From the NCBI RefSeq assembly GCF_036250675.1, contig NZ_CP109592.1, forward strand, positions 5,022,001 through 5,086,000: 64,000 bases of DNA, given 5' to 3'. The DNA comes from Streptomyces sp. NBC_01689. Lineage in GTDB: Bacteria; Actinomycetota; Actinomycetes; Streptomycetales; Streptomycetaceae. Below, piece after piece: positions 27,348 to 41,205 of this stretch. Position 1 is the stretch's first letter; each line of letters starts with the position of its first letter. The translations under genes and the position numbers were made by a program. The notes under the pieces were generated by a model, which was given only the letters and a program-made list of their open reading frames with translations, made no database searches and was not told where the DNA came from.

Positions 27348-29222
27348 ATGGGTGAGGTCTTCGCCGGACGGTACGAGCTGGTCGACCCGATCGGCCACGG
27401 GGGAGTCGGAGCCGTGTGGCGCGCCTGGGACCGGCGGCGGCGCCGGTACGTGGCCGCCAAGGTGCTCCGGCAGAGCGACGCGCACGCGCTGCTGCGCTTC
27501 GTGCGGGAACAGGCGCTGCGGATCGACCATCCCCATGTCCTGGCGCCGGCCAGCTGGGCCGCCGACGACGACAAGGTCCTGTTCACGATGGACCTGGTCG
27601 CGGGGGGTTCCCTGGTCCACCTGGTCAGCGACTACGGCCCGCTGCCCCCCGCCTTCGTCTGCACCCTGCTCGACCAGCTCCTCTCGGGGCTCGCCGCGGT
27701 CCACGCCGAGGGGGTCGTGCACCGGGACATCAAGCCCGCCAACGTGCTGCTGGAGGCGACCGGGACGGCCCGGCCGCGGCTGCGGCTGTCCGACTTCGGC
27801 ATCGCGATGCGGCTGGGCGAACCGCGGCTGACCGAGACCGACTACGTGGTGGGGACGCCCGGTTACCTCGCGCCCGAGCAGATGATGGGGTCCGAGCCGG
27901 ACTTCCCCGCCGACCTGTTCGCCGTCGGCCTGGTCGCCCTGTACCTGCTGGAGGGCGCCAAACCGGACACCAAGGCGCTGATCGAGTACTTCGTCGAGAA
28001 CGGCACGCCGTCCGCGCCCCAGGGCATGCCCGAGCCGCTGTGGCAGGTGGTGGCCACGCTGCTGCAGCCGGACCCCGCCGCGCGGTTCCGCACCGCGACG
28101 GGGGCACGCAAGGCGCTGGCCGCGGCCGCCGAACTGCTGCCCGAGCCCGGCCCCGACGACGAACTCGTCGAGGTCTTCGACCAGGTCGGCCCGCTCCCCA
28201 CGGGGTTCGACCCCACGGGACCGGCCGGCACGGCGACCCGCCCCACCGCCGAATCCACGGCTTCCGGGCGCACGGATACCGGGTCCACTGCTTCCCAGTC
28301 CACGGCTACCGGGTCCCCCGGGGCCTTCTCCGGGCCGGCCTCCGGCCGGGGTACGGACCCCGCCCGAGGAGCCGCGCCCGGCCAGGGGTTCACCCCCTCC
28401 CAGGTCCCTGACCCGGCGCAGGCGCCGGGTTCCGGCCCTGACCCCGGTGCCGCCGCTGGTCCCGGCTCCCTGCCCGGTCCGGACACGGGCTCGGGCCCGG
28501 ACGCCGACGGGGGCGCCGGTGGGGACGGATGGCCCGGGACGACCTCCAGAGGCGTGCTCCGGGGTCCTGGACCGGAGGCCGCGCGTCCGGAGCCCGACAC
28601 CGGTGACGCACACCCCGAGGCCGCCCCGGGGGACGTACCGCCGCCTCCCGCACCGGACTTCGTCCCCCCCGAGTCCACGGACCCGGACTCCGCGCCCCCG
28701 AGGCCGTCCACGATGTCGGACACCGGGAGCTTCCATCTGCCGCCGCCCCGGGCGGCCACCCCGCACGCGCCCACCCGTCCGCATCACCAGCCCCAGGCGC
28801 AGCCACAGCCGCAGCGACAGCCCGAGCCCCGGTCCCCCGGCCACCCGCGGCAACCGGACCAGCCCCAACCGCACCCCCAACCGCAGCAGGCCTGGCACGA
28901 GACCCAGCGGCATCCCGTCCCGGGCCACCCGTGGCGTCCGCCCGAGCAGCCGCCCACTCCCCCCACCGCGGTCACCGTGCCGCACACGGCCCCCGTGTAC
29001 GCGCAGCCCTTCGGTCCCCCGTCCGTGCCGGCCCCCGCCCCTCAGAGGCCCGTGGAACCCACCGTCGTGGAGCACCGGCACGCGCACGGCTCCGCCGGTT
29101 CGCACCGGGCCGTGCACCGGCGTGCGGTCCGTCCCGGACCACCGGCCCGGGTGGCCGTCCCGGTCCTGCTCCTCGCGCTGGCCTGCCTCGCGGTGGGTTT
29201 CTGGGCACTGACGCGGATCTGA
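27348..29222 (+). CDS. Tail-anchored Ser/Thr protein kinase
   Basis: A 624-residue Hanks-type kinase. The kinase domain covers about 7-265: GHGGVGAVW, the ATP lysine in [28 protein letters not shown] and the PEQMMG region are intact. A disordered region of about 320 residues rich in Pro, Thr, Gly and Gln follows. The last 20 residues form a single membrane helix (VLLLALACLAVGFWALTRI), so the protein is anchored by its C-terminus with almost no outside part. That differs from PknB, which carries external PASTA sensors; this kinase must read an internal or membrane signal. Its substrate is unknown. Confidence 0.92.
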   Translation: MGEVFAGRYELVDPIGHGGVGAVWRAWDRRRRRYVAAKVLRQSDAHALLRFVREQALRIDHPHVLAPASWAADDDKVLFTMDLVAGGSLVHLVSDYGPLPPAFVCTLLDQLLSGLAAVHAEGVVHRDIKPANVLLEATGTARPRLRLSDFGIAMRLGEPRLTETDYVVGTPGYLAPEQMMGSEPDFPADLFAVGLVALYLLEGAKPDTKALIEYFVENGTPSAPQGMPEPLWQVVATLLQPDPAARFRTATGARKALAAAAELLPEPGPDDELVEVFDQVGPLPTGFDPTGPAGTATRPTAESTASGRTDTGSTASQSTATGSPGAFSGPASGRGTDPARGAAPGQGFTPSQVPDPAQAPGSGPDPGAAAGPGSLPGPDTGSGPDADGGAGGDGWPGTTSRGVLRGPGPEAARPEPDTGDAHPEAAPGDVPPPPAPDFVPPESTDPDSAPPRPSTMSDTGSFHLPPPRAATPHAPTRPHHQPQAQPQPQRQPEPRSPGHPRQPDQPQPHPQPQQAWHETQRHPVPGHPWRPPEQPPTPPTAVTVPHTAPVYAQPFGPPSVPAPAPQRPVEPTVVEHRHAHGSAGSHRAVHRRAVRPGPPARVAVPVLLLALACLAVGFWALTRI

Positions 29223-29244
29223 AAACGCGCCCGCAGGATCGTTT

Positions 29245-30720
29245 CTACGGGCCCGGCGGCGCCCCGTGGTCCCCTGGCAGGGCGGGGGACGCCACGGGCG
29301 GAGCGGTCACTGCCGTGTCCCCCGCGGCCGACCACGCCCTCGCCCGTCGCCGTGCGATCGCCGTCCACACCGCGAGCACCAGCAGCAGCGCGGTTCCCGT
29401 GCCGAGGCCGCCCGCGGCGACCAGCTTCATGCGCGGGTCCGTGGCGCTGCCGACCGCGCCCGCCGCACGGTCTCCGCTGCCGTCCGCGCCTGCCGCCCCG
29501 CCGGAGATCCCCGCCGGGGCGGCGGCGGGCGGCGCGTCGAACACGTCCCGGGGGGCCGTCCGTCCCGCGTACGCCGGGCCAGCGTGGGCCGAACCCTCCA
29601 CCCGTACGCGCAGCGTCAGCCCGAACGGCCCGTCGCCGAACCGGTCGGCGACCTGCCCGGCGAGGTGCACGGCGAGGTAGTAGGAACCAGCGAACCGCAT
29701 GCTGCTGGTCCGGTCGTTGAGGGAGTAGCGGTTGTCGTAGGCGACGGGCGGCAGCGGATCCAGCGCCGTGGCCCGCTGGCCGCCGTCGTATCCGCTGCCC
29801 ACGTCGTCGACGAACCCCCGGACGGGGTTGTAGAGGGACACCACGAGGGCCGTGCCCACGAACCCGTCACCGGCGGCCGAACTGCCCAGCTCCACGCCCG
29901 CGTAGACCTGCTGTCCCCAGTCGACCGGCACTCTGTAGAAGAGCGTCTGCCCCGGACTGATCCCGTCCTTCCAGACCCCCTTCCCGAGGGCGGTGGCCGT
30001 GGCGAACCCCGCACCGCCCGCCCGGGTCCGCGCGTCGCCCTGCAGGGCCTCGGGCGAGGCGGAGTTCCACGCCTCGGGGGCCTTCGTCGAACCGGCCTTC
30101 GTCAGGGCGGGTTCCGACACGTAGCCGAGTTCGAGATCCCAGTCGCCGGGGGAGGAGGACGCGGACGCCGACGAGCCGGACGTGTCGACGCGCTCGACGA
30201 CCGCGTAGTACGTCCCCGCCGCCTGGCAGGAGTACTCGTCGGGGCCCGTCTCCCGGGAGGCCCAGGCGGCCAGGGGGCGCGAGCTCTCGGAGGCGCCGAA
30301 CCGGGCGGCCGCCGAGGAGGAGCAGCGGCGGCCGTTGTCGTCCTGGACGGAGACCTTGACGCCGGCCGCGTAGGAGACCGTGGCACCCGGCCGGGGCACG
30401 GCGGTGGCGGAGACGTACGCGTCGGACGTGGCGTCCAGCGCGAGGCGGTAGTAGAGCCGGCCGCCCTCGCCGATCGAACTGCGGTACGTCTTCCCGGGCT
30501 CCAGCCGCGCCGCGTCCGTGGTGCTCGTGGCGCCCTCGACCGTCGTGTCGTCCTCGGCGTAGGCGTACGGCTTCGGTGTGCCGGTCCCGGTCAGGGGCGA
30601 GGCGGCCGAGGCGGTCCCCGCCGTCGCGGCCGTCACACCCAGCGCCGCTCCCAGGGCCAGGGCCCCGAGCGCCCGCCCGTACCGCGACGGTGCCCGCCGT
30701 CCCACCGTGCGCCGCCCCAT
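29245..30720 (-). CDS. Secreted, C-terminally membrane-anchored protein of unknown function
   Basis: A 491-residue protein. It has a signal peptide (about 1-40, ending TAGTASAASP), two beta-rich pre-peptidase-like regions with YRSSIGEGGRLYYRLAL and TLFYRVPVDWGQQVYAG, and a Gly/Ala linker. A C-terminal membrane helix (about 435-458) followed by Arg-rich RRRARA anchors it. The ATG at 30720 is chosen because it lies just before the basic signal peptide; a start at 30759 is possible. I do not recognise an enzyme. It converges on the kinase gene 22 nt away. Confidence 0.85.
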   Translation of the reverse strand: MGRRTVGRRAPSRYGRALGALALGAALGVTAATAGTASAASPLTGTGTPKPYAYAEDDTTVEGATSTTDAARLEPGKTYRSSIGEGGRLYYRLALDATSDAYVSATAVPRPGATVSYAAGVKVSVQDDNGRRCSSSAAARFGASESSRPLAAWASRETGPDEYSCQAAGTYYAVVERVDTSGSSASASSSPGDWDLELGYVSEPALTKAGSTKAPEAWNSASPEALQGDARTRAGGAGFATATALGKGVWKDGISPGQTLFYRVPVDWGQQVYAGVELGSSAAGDGFVGTALVVSLYNPVRGFVDDVGSGYDGGQRATALDPLPPVAYDNRYSLNDRTSSMRFAGSYYLAVHLAGQVADRFGDGPFGLTLRVRVEGSAHAGPAYAGRTAPRDVFDAPPAAAPAGISGGAAGADGSGDRAAGAVGSATDPRMKLVAAGGLGTGTALLLVLAVWTAIARRRARAWSAAGDTAVTAPPVASPALPGDHGAPPGP

Positions 30721-30912
30721 CACACGCCACCCCTCGTCGTCACCCCGGATCGTGGCCATCCTGCCCCGCCGGCCACGGCTTCGCCCTTGCTATCCCCACA
30801 AACGGCCGAAATCCCGTGCCGGGACAGCGAGAGACTTCACTCCAGCAATCACTTCATACGCGAAAGCGAAGGGTACGGGGGCTCCGGCCGCGGGGCGACC
30901 GGTCCCGGGCAA

Positions 30913-30943
30913 CACAAAACCCCGACCGCGAGGCGGCCGGGGT
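30913..30943 (-). terminator. Terminator of the DLW-39 gene
   Basis: ACCCCGACCGC (30919-30929) pairs with GCGGCCGGGGT (30933-30943) with one mismatch and a 3-nt loop. AAAA at 30916-30919 gives the leftward U tract. Confidence 0.75.
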
Positions 30944-30967
30944 CTGCTCTGAGACTGGTGTCGGTAC

Positions 30968-31096
30968 TCACGAACCCGTGGGCACGGAGTCAGTCGCCTC
31001 CGTCCACAGATCCTGCTCGGCGCGATCCGCCTGGATCTGGCGGTACACGAGGAGTCCGCCGATGGCGGCCAGTGCGACCAGGAGAAGCTTCTTCAC
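30968..31096 (-). CDS. DLW-39 family small membrane protein (42 aa)
   Basis: A 42-residue frame starting with GTG and preceded by GAGG at 7 nt. It reads VKKLLLVALAAIGGLLVYRQ, a hydrophobic helix, and then an acidic tail QADRAEQDLWTEATD. The Asp-Leu-Trp motif near residue 30 defines a tiny actinobacterial family found close to gyrA. A terminator follows and a TATAGT -10 precedes it, so it is a complete transcription unit. Function unknown. Confidence 0.88.
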   Translation of the reverse strand: MKKLLLVALAAIGGLLVYRQIQADRAEQDLWTEATDSVPTGS

Positions 31097-31140
31097 CGCG
31101 CGACCTCGTCTTTCTTGACGTAGGGGACCTCTGGCGCCCG

Positions 31141-31146
31141 ACTATA
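31141..31146 (-). promoter_or_regulatory. -10 element of the DLW-39 gene
   Basis: TATAGT on the minus strand lies 45 nt before the GTG. The matching -35 (ACCGAT, 17 nt upstream) is weak. Confidence 0.45.
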
Positions 31147-31434
31147 CACACCGCCCGATATCGATCGGTGACCTGCGTCGACCCCCAACTCCCCACCGGT
31201 GGAGCGCAGTAGGACGGGGTGCGACCGCACCGATCTCAGGGTGATCACACCTCACACACGGTGACCCTTCCCTGTCTTTTCGTCCTCTTTCATGGTCTCC
31301 CGAGAGGCTTTGCGGCCATACGGGTGGTGTTCATCGGAACATCAACGCGCCATGAGCGTCGGTCCACCACTTCGCGGCCCGCTTACACATCATGAGGAAA
31401 GTACGCAAATCGCCTGACCCGAAAGTGAGGGGCC
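31147..31434. other. Intergenic region, no gene
   Basis: About 290 nt between the DLW-39 promoter and the small secreted protein. GAGGGG just before 31435 is the ribosome site of the next gene. Nothing else is recognisable. Confidence 0.5.
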
Positions 31435-31803
31435 ATGACCCAGAACAAGGTCATGAAGCTGTGGACCGTCCTCGTGACCGCCTTCCTGGCGCTCTGCACG
31501 ACGCTCGGATTCATCACGACGACCGCGGCCGCCGCGGTACCGCAGTCCGGAACGACGCACGAGAGCACGGCCCCCGCGGCGGTGCCGGCGGCGACGGCTC
31601 CATGGACGGCCTCCTACAGCCGGGCCCTGCCCCCCACGATGAAGCAACGCATCCGCGCCGAGGCCCACGGCTCCTCACCGAGCTGCCGGCACCGCCCGCG
31701 GGTCGATGCCGAGGCGAGCGGCCTCGGCGCCCTCTGCGCCCCCGAGGCCATGACGGACCGCGACACGAGCCTCCAGCACGGCGAGGCGCCCCTCCAGCGC
31801 TGA
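31435..31803 (+). CDS. Small secreted or membrane-anchored protein (DUF6344-like)
   Basis: A 122-residue protein. Residues 1-34 (MTQNKVMKLWTVLVTAFLAL, then a TTAAAA end) form a signal peptide or anchor. The rest is Ala/Pro/Arg-rich without cysteine pairs or enzyme motifs. The ATG has GAGGGG at 5 nt and a T-tailed terminator follows. The N-terminus resembles a Streptomyces family that I recall as DUF6344, an assignment from memory. Function unknown. Confidence 0.7.
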   Translation: MTQNKVMKLWTVLVTAFLALCTTLGFITTTAAAAVPQSGTTHESTAPAAVPAATAPWTASYSRALPPTMKQRIRAEAHGSSPSCRHRPRVDAEASGLGALCAPEAMTDRDTSLQHGEAPLQR

Positions 31804-31885
31804 GGCGCACCGCTCCACCCCGACTTCCCCGCCCCTCCTGCCCGATGTAGCGGCGACTTGCGTACACCGCCACACCTGACCGAAG

Positions 31886-31916
31886 GCCCGGCACCTCGAA
31901 AGAGCTGCCGGGCTTT
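31886..31916 (+). terminator. Terminator after the small secreted protein
   Basis: GCCCGGCA (31886-31893) pairs with TGCCGGGC (31906-31913), followed by TTTCTCC. Confidence 0.75.
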
Positions 31917-32243
31917 CTCCTGTGCGGACGCCGGCGGGGAAACCCTGGGGAAAGGCTCCTTGCGGCCCCGGAGGATCGGTTCATGGCCGGTCGGCACGCC
32001 TCCGGGAAGCCGCCGGACGAGAACCGGACGGGGAGCACGTCCACGGTCCCGGGCTCCGGTGCGCGCCAGGACGGTGAACTCCCTGGAGGGGCCGGTCCCG
32101 GAGGGCCTGATCCCGGCTCGCACCGCTCCAGGGACCGTCGTGGCGGGGCCGTCAGCGCCGAACCACCGCCGGCTCCATGGAACTCGGTCGTCCCGCCCCA
32201 CGGCCGAGGCTCATCACCCCACGGCGGAGACCCGTCACTCATG
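31917..32243. other. Intergenic region, no gene
   Basis: No coding frame with a ribosome site or recognisable product is visible before the tRNA-Ile terminator. Confidence 0.5.
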
Positions 32244-32280
32244 ACGAAACCCCCGGTCCATGGGGACCGGGGGTTTTCGT
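32244..32280. terminator. Bidirectional terminator downstream of tRNA-Ile
   Basis: ACGAAACCCCCGGTCC pairs with its complement across ATGG with a one-base bulge. A/T tracts on both sides allow termination in either direction. Confidence 0.85.
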
Positions 32281-32282
32281 AC

Positions 32283-32359
32283 TGGTGGGGCTAACAGGAT
32301 TTGAACCTGTGGCCTCATCCTTATCAGGGATGCGCTCTAACCAACTGAGCTATAGCCCC
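32283..32359 (-). tRNA. tRNA-Ile (anticodon GAT)
   Basis: A 77-nt tRNA with encoded CCA. Acceptor GGGGCTA/TAGCCCC is followed by the anticodon stem CATCC/GGATG around CTGATAA, giving GAT. A promoter with TTGGGA (32428-32423) and TAATCT (32405-32400), 17 nt apart, lies about 40 nt upstream. Confidence 0.96.
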
Positions 32360-32399
32360 GCCGCGCTCTGCGGTGTGTGTCCCGCGCGCTGACCTCTGA

Positions 32400-32428
32400 A
32401 GATTAGCGCACGACGCGGTCAGTCCCAA
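32400..32428 (-). promoter_or_regulatory. Probable tRNA-Ile promoter
   Basis: TTGGGA and TAATCT are separated by 17 nt reading leftward. The -10 hexamer is the same as at tRNA-Leu. Confidence 0.45.
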
Positions 32429-32463
32429 AATCGGTATCCCGGGCCCCTGACGGAGGCCCGGGA
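32426..32463 (-). terminator. Terminator of the gyrB-gyrA-DUF3566 operon
   Basis: TCCCGGGCC (32437-32445) pairs with GGCCCGGGA (32455-32463). AAAA at 32427-32430 provides a short leftward U tract that overlaps the tRNA-Ile -35. Confidence 0.7.
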
Positions 32464-32470
32464 GCCGCGG

Positions 32471-33250
32471 TCATTCGTCTTCGGCGAGCGTCAGCTCGAT
32501 ACCCCCGACGAAGCCCGCGGAGAGGTTGTAGATGAAGGAGCCGAGGGTCGCGAGCGCCGTGGCGAGCACGACGTCGATGACCGCGATGATCGACGTGAAC
32601 AGCAGGACGTTCGGCAGGGAGAGGAACGACTGCAGGTCGAAGCCGTTCGACTCGTTCGACCCCGTCGCCTCGGAGATCGTGCCGCCGACCGTCGAGAAGA
32701 CGCCCATGGCGTCCATGACCATCCACAGCACCGCCGACGCCACGATCGTGCAGATGCCGAGCGCGATGGAGAGCAGGAAGCTGACCTTCATCACCGACCA
32801 CGGGTCGGTCTTGGCCACCCGCAGCCGCGCCTTGCGGGTGCGCGGTGTGGTGCGCGCCCCGGTCCGCGGCCGGCGCACGGCGCCCGACGGCGTCTGCGCC
32901 GCGTACGCCTGCGGCGGGTGATACGGCTGCGAGGACTGCTGCGGCTGCCGCTCCCCCGGCAGTGCGGAGTCGGGCGCCGGAGCGGCCGTCGCGGAGGCCG
33001 CGGGCGCGGCCGGCGGAGCGGTCGGCGCGCCGGGCGCCGCCTTGGTCGTGGCGGGACCGGCCGCGGCCGGTCCGCCCGGAGCCGCGGGGCCCGCTCCGGC
33101 CGCGTACTGCTGGCCCTGCGGACCTCGGGTGTCCGTCACAGTTCCCCCCTGGGATCCATGAGTGTCATGGGAGTCAGCCGATCCCGTGGCGGAGCCACGG
33201 CCGCCGTCCGTATCCCTACCGGCCGATCCGGCGCCCGTGGCTCCGCTCAC
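32471..33250 (-). CDS. DUF3566 transmembrane protein
   Basis: A 259-residue protein: an N-terminal disordered region (1-135) rich in Gly, Ala, Pro and Gln, a basic patch RTRKARLRVAK, then the DUF3566 domain (about 140-255) with two long membrane segments (VSFLLSIALGICTIVASAVL and the IIAVIDVVLATALATLGSFI region). It ends VGGIELTLAEDE. The GTG lies 18 nt after gyrA with GAGGAG upstream, so it belongs to the gyrase operon. The gene follows gyrA across actinobacteria (Rv0007 in M. tuberculosis); its function is not established. Confidence 0.92.
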   Translation of the reverse strand: MSGATGAGSAGRDTDGGRGSATGSADSHDTHGSQGGTVTDTRGPQGQQYAAGAGPAAPGGPAAAGPATTKAAPGAPTAPPAAPAASATAAPAPDSALPGERQPQQSSQPYHPPQAYAAQTPSGAVRRPRTGARTTPRTRKARLRVAKTDPWSVMKVSFLLSIALGICTIVASAVLWMVMDAMGVFSTVGGTISEATGSNESNGFDLQSFLSLPNVLLFTSIIAVIDVVLATALATLGSFIYNLSAGFVGGIELTLAEDE

Positions 33251-33268
33251 GATGACTCACTCCTCGCG

Positions 33269-35863
<2,595 letters not shown>

Positions 35864-35905
35864 TGCTGGTGAAGATCCTTTCTGCTGCGGTCAGCTGAGA
35901 CCGAC

Positions 35906-38391
<2,486 letters not shown>

Positions 38392-38964
38392 TCACCCGTA
38401 GGTGTCGCCCGGACCCGTGCTGCCAGGAGCGCGGAGGGGCCCGAACCGGCGCGCGGGACCCCCCGGACCCTGCACCTTGATCAGCCTCACCGTGCCGTGC
38501 CCGAGGTCCTGGTTCAGCCGCGCGACCAGCTGCGGGGCGAGCAGCCGCAGCTGGGTGGCCCAGGCGGTCGAGTCGCACTGCACGGTCAGCACCCGCTCGG
38601 CCGGGTCGTCGTCGTACCGCAGCGGGACGCAGTGCTTGGCCAGGTCGTCGCCGACGATCTGCGGCCAGCGCCCCATCACCCCGCCCACCGCGGCCGGGGT
38701 CTCCCACCCTCGCTCGGTCAGCAGCCGGTTGATCGCGGCGCCCAGTGCCATCGGGTCGCGCCCGTCGGCGCGCGCGCCGGAGCGCAGCCCGCCGCGGCGG
38801 GCCTGCCTCTTCTGCTGGGCCGCGTCCCCCCGCGCGCGGGCCTGTTCCTTCGCGGCGCGCAGTGCCACGCGCGCGAGGTCGACGCCACTCGGCTCGGGGG
38901 TCTTCCCGACGCCCTGGCCGGACGGCTTCGACGGCTCCGGGATCAGTGGTGTGTTCTCCGTCAT
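38392..38964 (-). CDS. dciA: DciA-like protein (DUF721), replicative helicase loader candidate
   Basis: A 190-residue protein of the DUF721 family. A disordered N-terminus with basic [20 protein letters not shown] precedes the core domain (about 72-165), with [37 protein letters not shown] and [20 protein letters not shown]. DciA proteins assist DnaB helicase at the origin in bacteria that lack DnaC/DnaI. The ATG overlaps the recF stop (ATGA). The place between recF and gyrB is the standard actinobacterial one. Confidence 0.9.
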   Translation of the reverse strand: MTENTPLIPEPSKPSGQGVGKTPEPSGVDLARVALRAAKEQARARGDAAQQKRQARRGGLRSGARADGRDPMALGAAINRLLTERGWETPAAVGGVMGRWPQIVGDDLAKHCVPLRYDDDPAERVLTVQCDSTAWATQLRLLAPQLVARLNQDLGHGTVRLIKVQGPGGPARRFGPLRAPGSTGPGDTYG

Positions 38965-40085
38965 ACCCGCTCCACCGTGCCCTCCGAGACGGCGTAGCGG
39001 GTCCCCGCCAGGACACCCGGCACGTCGTCGTCGACCGCCGCCGTCACGAGGACCTGCTCGCCGGGGGCCACGAGCTCCGCGAGGCGCTCCCGCCGGCGGC
39101 TGTCCAGCTCGGCGAAGACGTCGTCGAGGACCAGGACCGGCTCGTTGCCCTCGGCCCTCAGCAGGTCGTAGGAGGCGAGGCGCAGCGCCAGGGCGTACGA
39201 CCAGGACTCGCCGTGCGACGCGTATCCCTTGGCGGGCAGTTCGCCCAGCTTGAGCAGCAGCTCGTCCCGGTGCGGGCCCACCAGGGTGACGCCCCGTTCG
39301 ATCTCCGGCTTACGGGACTCCGCGAGGGCCTCCATCAGCTGCTCGTACAGCTCCTCGCGGGTGTGACCGGTGAGGACGGCCGAGGAGGGCTTGTACTCCA
39401 GGGCGACGGGGCCCCCGCCCGGCGCGAGCTGTTCGTACGCCTTGTCGGCCAGCGGCTGGACCGCGGCGACCAGGTCGAGCCGCTGGGCGAGCAGTTCGGC
39501 GCCCACCCGCGCGAGGTGCTGGTCCCACACGTCGAGCGTGGAGAGATCCATGGTGCGGCCGCCGTGCCGACGGGCCAGCGCGGCCGACTTCAGGAGGGTG
39601 TTGCGCTGCTTGAGGACCCGGTCGTAGTCGGAGCGGACGCCCGCCATCCGCGGCGAGCGGGCGGTGATCAGCTCGTCGAGGAAGCGGCGGCGCTCCCCGG
39701 GGTCGCCCTTGACCAGCGCGAGGTCCTCGGGCGCGAACAGCACCGTGCGCACGATGCCGAGCACGTCACGGGGCCTGACCTGCGAGGACCTGTTGATACG
39801 GGCACGGTTGGCGCGCCCGGGGTTCAGCTCCAGTTCGACGAGCTGCTGCCGTTCGCCCTGTCTGACGCTCGCACGGATGATCGCCCGCTCGGCGCCCATC
39901 CGCACCAGGGGCGCGTCGGAGGAGACGCGGTGGCTGCCGAGGCTCGCGAGATAGCCGACCGCCTCGACCAGGTTCGTCTTGCCCTGTCCGTTGGGGCCCA
40001 CGAACGCGGTGACGCCCGGGTCGAGCGGGACCTCGACCCGGGCGTAGGAGCGGAAGTCGGCCAGCGACAGATGCGTGACGTGCAT
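38961..40085 (-). CDS. recF: DNA replication and repair protein RecF
   Basis: A 374-residue SMC-like ATPase that helps load RecA at gaps. It has Walker [10 protein letters not shown] near residue 30, a signature region with [14 protein letters not shown] and Walker [13 protein letters not shown], and begins [27 protein letters not shown] lies 12 nt before the ATG. The stop overlaps dciA. Confidence 0.98.
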   Translation of the reverse strand: MHVTHLSLADFRSYARVEVPLDPGVTAFVGPNGQGKTNLVEAVGYLASLGSHRVSSDAPLVRMGAERAIIRASVRQGERQQLVELELNPGRANRARINRSSQVRPRDVLGIVRTVLFAPEDLALVKGDPGERRRFLDELITARSPRMAGVRSDYDRVLKQRNTLLKSAALARRHGGRTMDLSTLDVWDQHLARVGAELLAQRLDLVAAVQPLADKAYEQLAPGGGPVALEYKPSSAVLTGHTREELYEQLMEALAESRKPEIERGVTLVGPHRDELLLKLGELPAKGYASHGESWSYALALRLASYDLLRAEGNEPVLVLDDVFAELDSRRRERLAELVAPGEQVLVTAAVDDDVPGVLAGTRYAVSEGTVERV

Positions 40086-40168
40086 GGTCGTTCGCCGACC
40101 TCCCCCAGGGGTGCGGATCCCCGGCCCTGCGGCCGGTGGATCTGTGGATGCGGATGTGGATCTGTGGA

Positions 40169-41044
40169 TTACTTCGGCTCGACGGCGTGGCCGCCGAACT
40201 GGTTGCGGAGTGCGGCGATCATCTTCATCTGCGGGGAGTCGTCCTGGCGGGAGGCGAATCGGGCGAAGAGGGAGGCGGTGATCGCGGGGAGGGGTACGGC
40301 GTTGTCGATGGCGGCCTCGACGGTCCAGCGGCCTTCGCCGGAGTCGTCGGCGTAGCCGCGGAGTTTGTCGAGGTGTTCGTCGTCGTCGAGGGCGTTGACG
40401 GCGAGGTCGAGGAGCCAGGAGCGGATGACGGTGCCTTCCTGCCAGGAGCGGAAGACCTCGCGGACGTCGGTGACGGAGTGGACCTTCTCCAGGAGTTCCC
40501 AGCCCTCGGCGTAGGCCTGCATCATGGCGTACTCGATGCCGTTGTGGACCATCTTGGAGAAGTGGCCGGCGCCGACCTTGCCGGCGTGGACGAAGCCGGA
40601 GTCGCCTTCGGGCTTGAGGGCGTCGAAGACGGGCTGGACGCGGGCGACGTTCTCGGCGTCGCCGCCGACCATGAGGGCGTAGCCGTTCTGCAGGCCCCAG
40701 ACGCCGCCGGAGACGCCGGCGTCGACGAAGCCGATGCCCTTGGCGGCGAGTTCGTCGGCGTGCTTCTCGTCGTCGGTCCAGCGGGAGTTGCCGCCGTCGA
40801 CGACGGTGCCGCCGGGTTCGAGGAGGTCGCCGAGCTGGTCGATGGTGGACTGGGTGGCGGCGCCGGCCGGGACCATCACCCACACCACGCGGGGGGCTTC
40901 GAGCGCGCCCACGAGTTCTTCGAGGCTGTGGACATCGGCGAGTTCCGGGTTGCGGTCGTATCCGATGACGGTGTGGCCTGCGCGGCGGATCCGCTCGCGC
41001 ATGTTGCCGCCCATCTTGCCGAGGCCGACGAGACCGAGCTCCAT
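40169..41044 (-). CDS. gnd: 6-phosphogluconate dehydrogenase, decarboxylating (short form)
   Basis: It oxidises 6-phosphogluconate to ribulose 5-phosphate in the pentose phosphate pathway. The protein has 291 residues, the short bacterial form. The nucleotide-binding motif is [24 protein letters not shown] and [14 protein letters not shown] carry the substrate-binding Ser/Lys/Asn residues. AAGGA precedes the ATG. The insertion of gnd between dnaN and recF is typical of Streptomyces. The local sequence uses a simple GGCGTCG/GACGTC-rich codon pattern. Confidence 0.96.
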   Translation of the reverse strand: MELGLVGLGKMGGNMRERIRRAGHTVIGYDRNPELADVHSLEELVGALEAPRVVWVMVPAGAATQSTIDQLGDLLEPGGTVVDGGNSRWTDDEKHADELAAKGIGFVDAGVSGGVWGLQNGYALMVGGDAENVARVQPVFDALKPEGDSGFVHAGKVGAGHFSKMVHNGIEYAMMQAYAEGWELLEKVHSVTDVREVFRSWQEGTVIRSWLLDLAVNALDDDEHLDKLRGYADDSGEGRWTVEAAIDNAVPLPAITASLFARFASRQDDSPQMKMIAALRNQFGGHAVEPK

Positions 41045-41169
41045 CAGTTGTTCCTTAGGTTTTCGACGTGGCGTGAGGGCACTTTCGTACCTGTGTCCGA
41101 GCCTAAACCCGGACTCTCACGCACACCTGTGGGCATAGCCGCTCAGGCGTACGTCCCACCTGCGGATTC

Positions 41170-41196
41170 GCCCGCCGGTCCGGTCGGCCGGCGGGC
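41170..41196 (-). terminator. dnaN terminator
   Basis: GCCCGCCGG (41170-41178) pairs with CCGGCGGGC (41188-41196). There is no U tract. Confidence 0.55.
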
Positions 41197-41205
41197 TCGC
41201 ACCGC

